This document shows, one piece after another, positions 48,502 through 57,930 of a DNA stretch of 64,000 nucleotides. Every line of letters begins with the position of its first letter. The first letter of the stretch is position 1. Made by a program: the position numbers and the translations under genes. The notes beneath the pieces were generated by a model. That model was not told the origin of the DNA and did no database searches. It saw nothing but the letters and a program-made list of their open reading frames with translations. The DNA is from Closterium sp. Naga37s-1 (Eukaryota > Streptophyta > Zygnematophyceae > Desmidiales > Closteriaceae), in NCBI GenBank assembly GCA_947471745.1, contig CANJKZ010000008.1:3760001-3824000 (forward strand), given 5' to 3'.

Positions 48502-48542
48502 GAGCGTACGCGCGTTTCGGCTGGTGGCCTTCATCAGCGCTC
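48502..48542 (-). ncRNA. hammerhead-ribozyme-like motif
   Basis: On the minus strand: stem I GAGCG (48542-48538), CTGATGA (48537-48531), an A followed by stem-loop II GGC-CACCA-GCC, GAAA (48518-48515), a short stem III ACG-CG-CGT, A at the predicted cleavage position (48507), and closing stem I CGCTC (48506-48502). All core nucleotides of a type I hammerhead are present, with a minimal stem III. PLEs are known to carry such ribozymes. The extra A after CTGATGA and the orientation opposite to the RT are caveats. Confidence 0.6.
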
Positions 48543-48989
48543 TCAGAGTTACAAGAAAGAACTACTCCTTATCTACTCCCATCTACCTTGCCCAGCACTC
48601 AACCAAGAAACAAGAAATCCAGTGCGGCTCGTCATTGCGGCTCGCTAGCTGGCTGTACAACATTTACAATGACAGTCCAACATGCAGGTTGGTGGGACGA
48701 ATTCAATCCCATCAACTCACGGGGGTGGTGTATCCCCGTTTTTGAAACTTCGCTTTCACCAAGAGGTTACGTATCCTCTTTGGTAGGCGCCAACACACTA
48801 ACATCCGTGGGAGGGAAATATATTGCAGCGAGTGTTTTTTGAGAATTTTCAAAAACCCCCCCAGCCCCAAGTCCAAAGTCCTTGGACACCGTCTTACCTT
48901 GTGGGACTGGGGGACTTCCCATGCCTTCCTAAAAAGACGTGGGATTTCTTGGAGAATTCTCCGACCCGTGGGTGGCAACCCGCCTTCTT

Positions 48990-49931
48990 CTACATCCTTT
49001 AGAAGATGCACAAGGAAGTGCCTGTGGGAAGACCAATTGCAGCCTCTCATTCATGGATCACTGCTACGACCGATTGCAGCCTCTCATTCATGGATCACTG
49101 CTAATGCTTCTAAATGGCTGGACTGCCAACTCCGTCCCTTGGTGTTAGCAGAAGACTTACCTTCGGGACAGTCAGAGCCTCCTCCTTCAGCTGGAGCAGC
49201 AGCAGGTTCCTTCCTCAGTGATTTTGTGCACATATGACGTAAGTAGTTTGTATCCATCTATCCCAATCTTTGAGGAAATTGAAGCTGTGGACAGGATTCT
49301 CAACAGAGATAGACATCCTCTTAGGCCATTGATCATTTCTCTTCTTAGATGGGTGATGTGTAACTCCTATGTTCAATTTGATGATACTGTGTATAAACAG
49401 GTTAGAGGTACGGCAATGGGAACCCTGGTCGCTCCTGTCTTCGCCATCCTGTATATGAGTTGGCTGGATGAGGAGTTGATGCGGAAGGTGACCATAGAGC
49501 CACTATGTCATGTTAGATACATAGATGATGGGTTCATCATTTGGGAGGGGAGTGTAGAGACTCTCCAGGGATTCTTAGGAGCCTTCAACTCCCTTCGGCC
49601 CACGATCAAGCTGACGTGGGAAATCAGCTAGGAAAGGATCGACTTCCTCGACCTTCAGTTCTACGAAGGGGAACGCTTCCACAAAACCAGAATTCTGGAT
49701 GCTGCTAGCTTTCAGAAACCGATGAATCGGTATCTGTACATCCCCTTCTCCTCTTTCCACTCGAAGGATTGTAAGAGAGGGTTCATCACAAGTGAGCTGA
49801 AACGTCACTGTCTGCAGAATTCATCATTCAAAACCTTTTGGGAGAGGAAAGTCCTCTTCTTTGAGATGCTTAAGGCCAGAGGGTATCCGGATTGCTTCTG
49901 CACACTAGCTGAACTGGCAGCATCAGGATGA
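48990..49931 (+). pseudogene. Penelope-like reverse transcriptase, broken
   Basis: Segments in order: KMHKEVPVGRPIAASHSWIT (about 49001-49060), SKWLDCQLRPLVLAEDL, then after a frameshift near 49160 DSQSLLLQLEQQQVPSS and TYDVSSLYPSIP, RGTAMGTLVAPVFAILYM and VRYIDDGFIIWEG (the YIDD catalytic motif). A TAG follows at 49629. The frame continues past it with RIDFLDLQFYEG, FQKPMNRYLYIPFSSFH and GFITSELKRH. These blocks are typical of PLE reverse transcriptases and not of LTR or LINE types. A 38-bp internal duplication at about 49030-49106 adds further damage. Confidence 0.75.
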
Positions 49932-50183
49932 ATTTTTAGTCGACTCAAAAGTCACCTCGCTTCTGCTCACTAGCTTAACTGGCAGCCAGCAGCAGCGTGA
50001 GCATCACGCGCATCATCAGTAGCATCGCTGGCATCAGTTAACATTGTAGCTACGTAAGCAGTCTGCTTTGGTTTGGTTCTTTCTACCGCCGTCCCTCCTT
50101 CTGCACGCCTCTTCCCGGCCTTATCTCTTCCTCTTCCTCCACCCCTGGTTCCGATCCCCTGCCGTCCATCCCACTTCCTCACA

Positions 50184-50245
50184 GGTGGTTCTGCCTGGTG
50201 GTGGCGGGTATCTGCTTCCGCTGCTCCTACTTCTTCATCTCTTCA
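50184..50245 (+). repeat. partial copy of exon 6 5' end, MBOAT copy 2
   Basis: A sequence encoding W-F-C-L-V-V-A-G-I-C-F-R-C-S-Y-F-F-I follows TCACAG and then diverges, about 125 bp before the true exon 6 at 50310. A second fragment, of the exon 6 3' end (CGCGCCCAGACTG then GTAAGT), lies at about 50536. Confidence 0.7.
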
Positions 50246-50700
50246 CACCCGTTCCCACCCGTCTCTCTGTACCCCGTCCCCTTATTCTGATCCGCACTGC
50301 ATCCCACAGGTGGTTCTGCCTGGTGGTGGCGGGCATCTGCTTCCGCTGCTCCTACTACTTCATCTGGAGTGTGGCCGAGGCTGCTGTGATCCTCTCTGGC
50401 TTCGGCTTCTCCGGCTGGTCTGACTCCTTCCCCGCGCGCCCAGACTGGTGCGTTTCAACTTAAGCCAACATGAGATTGGGATGTGGCACACGGCGGTTCT
50501 CGAACATTCTCAGAGACGACCAAATCCTTCCGCTCGCGCCCAGACTGGTAAGTTCCGATCCGAGCCTGGAATCCATGCTCATGGGATGTGCAGTGAGGGC
50601 TGCGGTTGATGGTAATCACGGGCTGTCGCGAATCCATTGGCCGTTTTCCTCTCTGGTGAATCTGCCTACTGTGTGATTCGTCCGGTAGGAGATTTCTGAT

Positions 50701-51356
50701 GTGGAAAGAGGAGGACGGTGGCGTCGTAAGGCTGTTCATTCTGATTGCATTCAGTGGAAAGAGGAGGACGGTGGCGTCGTAAGGCTGTTCATTCTGATTG
50801 CATTCAGTGGAAAGAGGAGGGCGGTGGCGTCGTAAGGCTGTTCATTCTGATTGCATTCAGTGGAAAGAGGAGGGCGGTGGCGTCGTAAGGCTGTTCATTC
50901 TGATTGCATTCAGTGGAAAGAGGAGGACGGTGGCGTCGTAAGGCTGTTCATTCTGATTGCATTCAGTGGAAAGAGGAGGGCGGTGGCGTCGTAAGGCTGT
51001 TCATTCTGATTGCATTCAGTGGAAAGAGGAGGACGGTGGCGTCGTAAGGCTGTTCATTCTGATTGCATTCAGTGGAAAGAGGAGGACGGTGGCGTCGTAA
51101 GGCTGTTCATTCTGATTGCATTCAGTGGAAAGAGGAGGACGGTGGCGTCGTAAGGCTGTTCATTCTGATTGCATTCAGTGGAAAGAGGAGGACGGTGGCG
51201 TCGTAAGGCTGTTCATTCTGATTGCATTCAGTGGAAAGAGGAGGACGGTGGCGTCGTAAGGCTGTTCATTCTGATTGCATTCAGTGGAAAGAGGAGGACG
51301 GTGGCGTCGTAAGGCTGTTCATTCTGATTGCATTCAGTGGAAAGAGGAGGGCGGTG
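50701..51356 (+). repeat. 53-bp tandem repeat, 12 units plus a partial, intron 6 of copy 2
   Basis: Units beginning GTGGAAAGAGGAGGACGGTG recur every 53 bp from 50701 to 51337. The only obvious variation is GGACGG/GGGCGG. It is unrelated to the 38-bp array in the same intron of copy 1. Confidence 0.92.
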
Positions 51357-51631
51357 CTGATCATCCTCCACCCCCACCCGTCCCCCCTCCTCCACACCTC
51401 CAGGAGCCGTGCAGAGAACGCCAACTTCATCAGGTGTGAGATCACGACGAGATCACGACGAGATCATGACGAGTCTGCTGTGTGTTGGAGCGTGTTGCTG
51501 TGAATCTTGAGGCGACTCAAAAGTCTATGTGGTGGAGCGTGTGTGTGGGACTCTTTGGGCTTGAGTGTGTGGGTGTGAATGAAACACGTGCTTTGGAACA
51601 AACACCCTGGGGCGAGGCGGGCAAGAGGGCA

Positions 51632-52983
51632 AGGTGGGTGGTTGAGGGACAAGGTGGGTGGTTGAGGGGCAAGGTGGGTGGTTGAGGGGCAAGGTGGGTG
51701 GTTGAGGGGCAAGGTGGGTGGTTGAGGGGCAAGGTGGGTGGTTGAGGGGCAAGGTGGGTGGTTGAGGGGCAAGGTGGGTGGTTGAGGGCAAGGTGGGTGG
51801 TTGAGGGGCAAGGTGGGTGGTTGAGGGCAAGGTGGGTGGTTGAGGGCAAGGTGGGTGGTTGAGGGCAAGGTGGGTGGTTGAGGGGCAAGGTGGGTGGTTG
51901 AGGGGCACGGTGGATGGTTGAGGGGCAAGGTGGGTGGTTGAGGGCAAGGTGGGTGGTTGAGGGCAAGGTGGGTGGTTGAGGGGCAAGGTGGGTGGTTGAG
52001 GGCAAGGTGGGTGGTTGAGAGGCAAGGTGGGTGGTTGAGGGCAAGGTGGGTGGTTGAGGGCAAGGTGGATGGTTGAGGGGCAAGGTGGGTGGTTGAGGGG
52101 CAAGGTGGGTGGTTGAGGGCAAGGTGGGTGGTTGAGGGGCAAGGTGGGTGGTTGAGGGCAAGGTGGGTGGTTGAGGGCAAGGTGGATGGTTGAGGGGCAA
52201 GGTGGGTGGTTGAGGGGCAAGGTGGGTGGTTGAGGGGCAAGGTGGGTGGTTGAGGGCAAGGTGGGTGGTTGAGGGGCAAGGTGGGTGGTTGAGGGGCAAG
52301 GTGGGTGGTTGAGGGGCAAGGTGGGTGGTTGAGGGGCAAGGTGGGTGGTTGAGGGGCAAGGTGGGTGGTTGAGGGCAAGGTGGGTGGTTGAGAGGCAAGG
52401 TGGGTGGTTGAGGGCAAGGTGGGTGGTTGAGGGCAAGGTGGATGGTTGAGGGGCAAGGTGGGTGGTTGAGGGGCAAGGTGGGTGGTTGAGGGCAAGGTGG
52501 GTGGTTGAGGGGCAAGGTGGGTGGTTGAGGGCAAGGTGGGTGGTTGAGGGCAAGGTGGATGGTTGAGGGGCAAGGTGGGTGGTTGAGGGGCAAGGTGGGT
52601 GGTTGAGGGGCAAGGTGGGTGGTTGAGGGCAAGGTGGGTGGTTGAGGGGCAAGGTGGGTGGTTGAGGGGCAAGGTGGGTGGTTGAGGGGCAAGGTGGGTG
52701 GTTGAGGGGCAAGGTGGGTGGTTGAGGGGCAAGGTGGGTGGTTGAGGGCAAGGTGGGTGGTTGAGGGGCAAGGTGGGTGGTTGAGGGCAAGGTGGGTGGT
52801 TGAGGGCAAGGTGGGTGGTTGAGGGCAAGGTGGGTGGTTGAGGGGCAAGGTGGGTGGTTGAGGGGCACGGTGGATGGTTGAGGGGCAAGGTGGGTGGTTG
52901 AGGGCAAGGTGGGTGGTTGAGGGCAAGGTGGGTGGTTGAGGGGCAAGGTGGGTGGTTGAGGGGCAAGGTGGGTGGTTGAGGGA
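51632..52983 (+). repeat. 19-20-bp minisatellite with higher-order structure inside exon 7 of copy 2
   Basis: About 70 units of GGGCAAGGTGGGTGGTTGAG with one G variable. Variant units (GGCACGGTGGATGG, GAGAGGCAAGG) recur at long fixed distances (about 960 and 370 bp), showing that multi-unit blocks were duplicated. The repeat separates the CEITT-coding half of exon 7 from the LAQMPAYWN-coding half. The long antisense Pro/His/Thr-rich frames it creates are not genes. Confidence 0.92.
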
Positions 52984-53529
52984 TGAGTCTGGCGCAGATG
53001 CCTGCCTACTGGAACATGGGCGTCGGCACGTGGCTGCGCACATGTGCGTGGGATCTCTGGGTTGAGTTATGGGGTGTCCCCCACCCATGGGTCTAGAGTT
53101 ACGCGTTTGGGCTGCCTGCCTTCTGGAACATGGGTGTTGGCACGTGGCTGGCTGCGCACATGTGCATGGGCGGGAGGGACTCGATACAGACTATTGGGGG
53201 TTACGTTTCCTCAGTATCTAGGCTTTTGGGGTCTCGGGGGTGGTGCGTTGCGCACATGTGGATGGGAGCCGGCAGTGGTAGGATGGTGGTTGAGAAAGCG
53301 AGGGTGGAAGCAGGCGGGGAGGTGAGGGGAAGAGGGTGCGAGGGCAAGCATTCCCTTTAACCATCTGGGGCATGCAAGCTCTTGATAAGGAACGTTTCAA
53401 GTCGCAATTTGTTTCAAGTTGCTCTTTCACGTTTGGTAAGGTACGGCCTCTTTTCAACCTCCAATCCATGCTTCCGATTCAACCCCCCACTCTCCACCTC
53501 CCCACTCCCCCCTGCTTCCCCTCCTTCAG

Positions 53530-53643
53530 ACGTGTACGACCGGGTGACACCTCGATCCGGCAAGCCCACCATGTGGTCGGCCCGTATCAACCTCTACTCA
53601 AAGCTCCCCTTCCCTCCCCCTTCTCTCCACCTCCCTCCTTCAG
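53530..53643 (+). repeat. single upstream 114-bp exon 8 unit, MBOAT copy 2
   Basis: One 114-bp unit (ACGTGTACGACCGGGTGACA ... CTCCTTCAG) precedes the true exon 8 at 53644. It is the unexpanded counterpart of the 27-unit array in copy 1. Confidence 0.88.
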
Positions 53644-53710
53644 ACGTGTACGACCGGGTGACACCTCGATCCGGCAAGCCCACCATGTGGACGCTCGTTT
53701 TCACTCAAGT

Positions 53711-53910
53711 CGTCTCCGCGCTCTGGCATGTGAGTCGTCTCCGCGCTCTGGCATGTGAGTCGTCTCCGTGCTCTGGCATGTGAGTCGTCTCCGCGCTCTG
53801 GCATGTGCGTCGTCTCCGCGCTCTGGCATGTGAGTCGTCTCCGCGCTCTGGCATGTGAGTCGTCTCCGCGCTCTGGCATGTGAGTCGTCTCCGCGCTCTG
53901 GCATGTGAGT
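53711..53910 (+). repeat. 8 x 25-bp array of exon 8 end plus donor
   Basis: Eight exact-length units of CGTCTCCGCGCTCTGGCAT + GTGAGT (53711, 53736, 53761, 53786, 53811, 53836, 53861, 53886). One reads GTGCGT and one CCGTGC. The first contains the true exon 8 end at 53729. Each unit is a potential 5' splice site. Confidence 0.9.
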
Positions 53911-54842
53911 CGTCTCAAAAGCCCCTGCGTGTCCCCACCCGTCCCACACTCTCCACCTTATCTCCCTTTTCTAACGCCTCGTCTCTGTCAATTCCTCGTC
54001 TCCACGTTGTCTCCCTCAGCAAATTGGTTTGCCGAGTACCACCGCACTCCACCCCCTCATACCCCTCTGCCTCCCATCGCCGTGCCCTCATCTCACTGTC
54101 TCCTCTCCAGTGATTATCTCCCTTTTGCCGTCGGCTCATTGAGTCCCACCACACTCTACCCCCTCGTACCCATCTCCTTTTCCTCCCTCTCTCGCCTCCC
54201 AGGGCCTTCACCCAGGCTATTACCTCTTCTTTGTCAATGGTGCCATCGGCCAACACACCTCCAAGCGTGCGTTTCCAAGCCTCACTGCCATTGCCTCTTT
54301 GAGATGCAGAACCTCGTTCCATACCTGTTTGTTTGTTCAAACGTCACTGACGACATGTGTGTGCACTAGCACTTCGTCTCATGCCTACTCCGAGGCTCAA
54401 GCCAAGTTTCCATTCCAAGGCACACTCACCCACTTCTTGATCCCAACCCACGCCCGCCCCATGCATGCCCGCTCATGTGTATATAGTGTATTTTTTAGGC
54501 GTCTCATGCACTTTTGAAAATACACTATATACACGTGGATCCTAACCCCCGCCCGCATGCATGCCCGCTCATGTGTCTGTATGTGACATGGCACGGCATC
54601 GCATGGCATGACATGGCATGGCATGCACCACCTCAGTGGCATTCCGGCACACGGCAGCAGCGTTCCCGGAGCCGTCAGCAGCAGTGAAGGTCGCCCTGGA
54701 CGTGCTGCAAGCCGTGTTCAAGATGCTCATTGTCAACTACTCCTTCGCTGGCTTCCTGGTATGTGGAGCATTGTTGGTACTGTGGTGCTGATGGGGTCCT
54801 GGTGTGCTAGTGGTTTCCTGGTATGCCGTGCCCTCTCACAAG

Positions 54843-56932
54843 GCAGCAGCAGTGAAGGTCGCCCTGGACGTGCTGCAAGCCGTGTTCAAGATGCTCATTG
54901 TCAACTACTCCTTCGCTGGCTTCCTGGTATGTGGAGCATTGTTGGTACTGTGGTGCTGATGGGGTCCTGGTGTGCTAGTGGTTTCCTGGTATGCCGTGCC
55001 CTCTCACAAGGCAGCAGCAGTGAAGGTCGCCCTGGACGTGCTGCAAGCCGTGTTCAAGATGCTCATTGTCAACTACTCCTTCGCTGGCTTCCTGGTATGT
55101 GGAGCATTGTTGGTACTGTGGTGCTGATGGGGTCCTGGTGTGCTAGTGGTTTCCTGGTATGCCGTGCCCTCTCACAAGGCAGCAGCAGTGAAGGTCGCCC
55201 TGGACGTGCTGCAAGCCGTGTTCAAGATGCTCATTGTCAACTACTCCTTCGCTGGCTTCCTGGTATGTGGAGCATTGTTGGTACTGTGGTGCTGATGGGG
55301 TCCTGGTGTGCTAGTGGTTTCCTGGTATGCCGTGCCCTCTCACAAGGCAGCAGCAGTGAAGGTCGCCCTGGACGTGCTGCAAGCCGGGTTCAAGATGCTC
55401 ATTGTCAACTACTCCTTCGCTGGCTTCCTGGTATGTGGAGCATTGTTGGTACTGTGGTGCTGATGGGGTCCTGGTGTGCTAGTGGTTTCCTGGTATGCCG
55501 TGCCCTCTCACAAGGCAGCAGCAGTGAAGGTCGCCCTGGACGTGCTGCAAGCCGGGTTCAAGATGCTCATTGTCAACTACTCCTTCGCTGGCTTCCTGGT
55601 ATGTGGAGCATTGTTGGTACTGTGGTGCTGATGGGGTCCTGGTGTGCTAGTGGTTTCCTGGTATGCCGTGCCCTCTCACAAGGCAGCAGCAGTGAAGGTC
55701 GCCCTGGACGTGCTGCAAGCCGGGTTCAAGATGCTCATTGTCAACTACTCCTTCGCTGGCTTCCTGGTATGTGGAGCATTGTTGGTACTGTGGTGCTGAT
55801 GGGGTCCTGGTGTGCTAGTGGTTTCCTGGTATGCCGTGCCCTCTCACAAGGCAGCAGCAGTGAAGGTCGCCCTGGACGTGCTGCAAGCCGGGTTCAAGAT
55901 GCTCATTGTCAACTACTCCTTCGCTGGCTTCCTGGTATGTGGAGCATTGTTGGTACTGTGGTGCTGATGGGGTCCTGGTGTGCTAGTGGTTTCCTGGTAT
56001 GCCGTGCCCTCTCACAAGGCAGCAGCAGTGAAGGTCGCCCTGGACGTGCTGCAAGCCGGGTTCAAGATGCTCATTGTCAACTACTCCTTCGCTGGCTTCC
56101 TGGTATGTGGAGCATTGTTGGTACTGTGGTGCTGATGGGGTCCTGGTGTGCTAGTGGTTTCCTGGTATGCCGTGCCCTCTCACAAGGCAGCAGCAGTGAA
56201 GGTCGCCCTGGACGTGCTGCAAGCCGGGTTCAAGATGCTCATTGTCAACTACTCCTTCGCTGGCTTCCTGGTATGTGGAGCATTGTTGGTACTGTGGTGC
56301 TGATGGGGTCCTGGTGTGCTAGTGGTTTCCTGGTATGCCGTGCCCTCTCACAAGGCAGCAGCAGTGAAGGTCGCCCTGGACGTGCTGCAAGCCGGGTTCA
56401 AGATGCTCATTGTCAACTACTCCTTCGCTGGCTTCCTGGTATGTGGAGCATTGTTGGTACTGTGGTGCTGATGGGGTCCTGGTGTGCTAGTGGTTTCCTG
56501 GTATGCCGTGCCCTCTCACAAGGCAGCAGCAGTGAAGGTCGCCCTGGACGTGCTGCAAGCCGGGTTCAAGATGCTCATTGTCAACTACTCCTTCGCTGGC
56601 TTCCTGGTATGTGGAGCATTGTTGGTACTGTGGTGCTGATGGGGTCCTGGTGTGCTAGTGGTTTCCTGGTATGCCGTGCCCTCTCACAAGGCAGCAGCAG
56701 TGAAGGTCGTGCTGCAAGCCGTGTTCAAGATGCTCATTGTCAACTACTCCTTCGCTGGCTTCCTGGTATGTGGAGCATTGTTGGTACTGTGGTGCTGATG
56801 GGGTCCTGGTGTGCTAGTGGTTTCCTGGTATGCCGTGCCCTCTCACAAGGCAGCAGCAGTGAAGGTCGCCCTGGACGTGCTGCAAGCCGTGTTCAAGATG
56901 CTCATTGTCAACTACTCCTCTGCAATCCCCCC
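54843..56932 (+). repeat. 13 extra 168-bp cassettes of exon 10 plus mini-intron
   Basis: Downstream of exon 10 (54637-54758), 168-bp units start at 54843 and every 168 bp to 56691, with a last one at 56850 that is truncated before its donor. In the first twelve units an exon-like half (GCAGCAGCAGTGAAGG ... CTTCCTG) is followed by GTATGTGG, and the next unit is preceded by CTCTCACAAG. The exon half is 84 nt (75 in the 56691 unit) and the intron half 84 nt. The exon half is in phase 0 at both ends and encodes a hydrophobic helix (LDVLQAVFKMLIVNYSFAGF). Units 4-11 share CCGGGTTC in place of CCGTGTTC, a block amplified together. The unit at 56691 has a 9-nt, in-frame deletion. Confidence 0.92.
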
Positions 56933-56950
56933 TCCCCCTCCCCCCCCCAG

Positions 56951-57015
56951 ATGCTTCAAGCAGGGCAAGCCATAGTGGTGTGGTGTTCACTCCTCTTCAT
57001 GACGATCGTCCCTGT
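56951..57015 (+). repeat. partial copy of exon 11 5' end, MBOAT copy 2
   Basis: A diverged version of the exon 11 start (ATGCTTCAAGCAGGGCAAGC after CCCCCCCCAG) lies about 210 bp upstream of the true exon 11 at 57163. Confidence 0.75.
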
Positions 57016-57297
57016 GTCGCTCTCTCTCTCTCATGCGCCGCATCCTCTCCCATTCCTTTAGCCTGCCCCCCTCTTCCACCCCCCCTCTCCCATCCGCTCC
57101 TTTCCTGTGCCTGTGCACTCACAAATTCGCATCATCCACACTGCCTTCGCCCCCTCCTCCAGGTGCTGCAAGCGGGGCAGACCATAGCAGTGTGGCGGTC
57201 GCTCTTCTTCATGGGAACGATCGTCCCCATCCTGCTCAACGTGCTGCTTTCCGTCATTCCCACGCGCTCCCGACGCCACCGCAAGAAGGCCGAGTGA

Positions 57298-57930
57298 TCT
57301 TCGATCGAATTTGGTTGCTGCTCACATTTGCGCCCATGCGCTCCTGGGGCCAAAAAATGGTCATGTTATGTCAAAGAATGGAATCTTCGCCGGTTGATAT
57401 GCACTGTTGTGTTCGGTGCTGAGCAGTCACTGACCACTGCGCTGCCCGACCTTCCATAGCGGCACATAGGAGGAAGGATAGAAGGGCATACACCAGCTGT
57501 AGTTGATTCGCGCGAATCAAGATTAGGTAGGTACGCATGTGTAGTTGAAATTGAGAAGCATCAAAGCCTACGGAAGAATAAAGCGAAGCAGAGTGCACAT
57601 GGTTCCGTTATATTGTGTTTCGTACCTCCCCTCTTCTGTCAAATCCGACACATCACATGATTATGTTTGGAATAAAAAATCAGGTTATAATGCCAGCAAT
57701 CTCTTGACTGAGAAGGTCGTCTTTGTCGAATATGACAAAGGTGCGCAGAAGCACAAATTCGAACCGAAGCTCATAACGAGTGCAAAGGTACACCCTGCCA
57801 CCCCCCCCTCCATAGCCTTCCAGCCCAGGCTGTTACTCCTCTGTCGTACGTCATCTTTAGGAGGTTCGTGTCAGTGCCTCCTAAACCGTCGCATCTGCTC
57901 CCACGCGCGCATCTGATACGAGGTAGCGCC
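57298..57930. other. spacer between MBOAT copy 2 and the Rieske gene
   Basis: The first about 210 bp are homologous to the 3' flank of copy 1. The rest should hold the Rieske promoter and 5' UTR. An in-frame upstream ATG (57868) exists, but I prefer 57931. No other gene seen. Confidence 0.5.

Larger units (their letters stand above)
48342..49939 (+). mobile_element. Penelope-like retroelement remnant in intron 5 of copy 2
   Basis: A 1.6-kb insertion absent from copy 1, bounded by a 46-47 bp direct repeat (CTTCTGCACACTAGCTGAAC ... GAATTTTTAG) at 48342-48388 and 49894-49939. A third degraded copy is at about 49961. The interior holds a broken PLE-type reverse transcriptase and a hammerhead-like motif. 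No GIY-YIG endonuclease is seen, so it may be truncated or from an endonuclease-lacking PLE group. Confidence 0.7.
21169..57297 (+). pseudogene. MBOAT lysophospholipid acyltransferase, copy 2, interrupted
   Basis: All eleven exons of copy 1 are present in order: 21169-21358, 21529-21643, 22163-22215 plus 45651-45730 (exon 3, split), 46536-46679, 47973-48277, 50310-50447, 51404-about 51472 plus 52988-53043 (exon 7, split), 53644-53729, 54203-54266, 54637-54758, 57163-57297 (TGA). Exon lengths match copy 1 except exon 5 (+24 nt), exon 6 (+6), exon 7 and exon 11 (+3), all in frame. The His motif (ALWH/GLHPGYYLFF), WNMGVGTWLR and the C-terminal RRHRKKAE are kept. Exon 3 is cut by a 23.4-kb copia array, and exon 7 contains extra short repeats plus 1.5 kb of minisatellite, so a normal product is unlikely. 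The largely intact remaining exons suggest inactivation was recent, or that this is a variant haplotype of a live gene. Confidence 0.85.

Noticed and set aside
51464-53088. Long minus-strand frames rich in Pro, His and Thr (about 470-520 residues)
   Set aside because: They are translations of the minisatellite in several frames at once, with no domain, no codon signal and no promoter context.
54608-57061. An 817-residue plus-strand frame of 56-residue repeats
   Set aside because: It is in the wrong frame relative to exon 10 and runs across GT-AG spacers. It is explained by the 168-bp cassette array.
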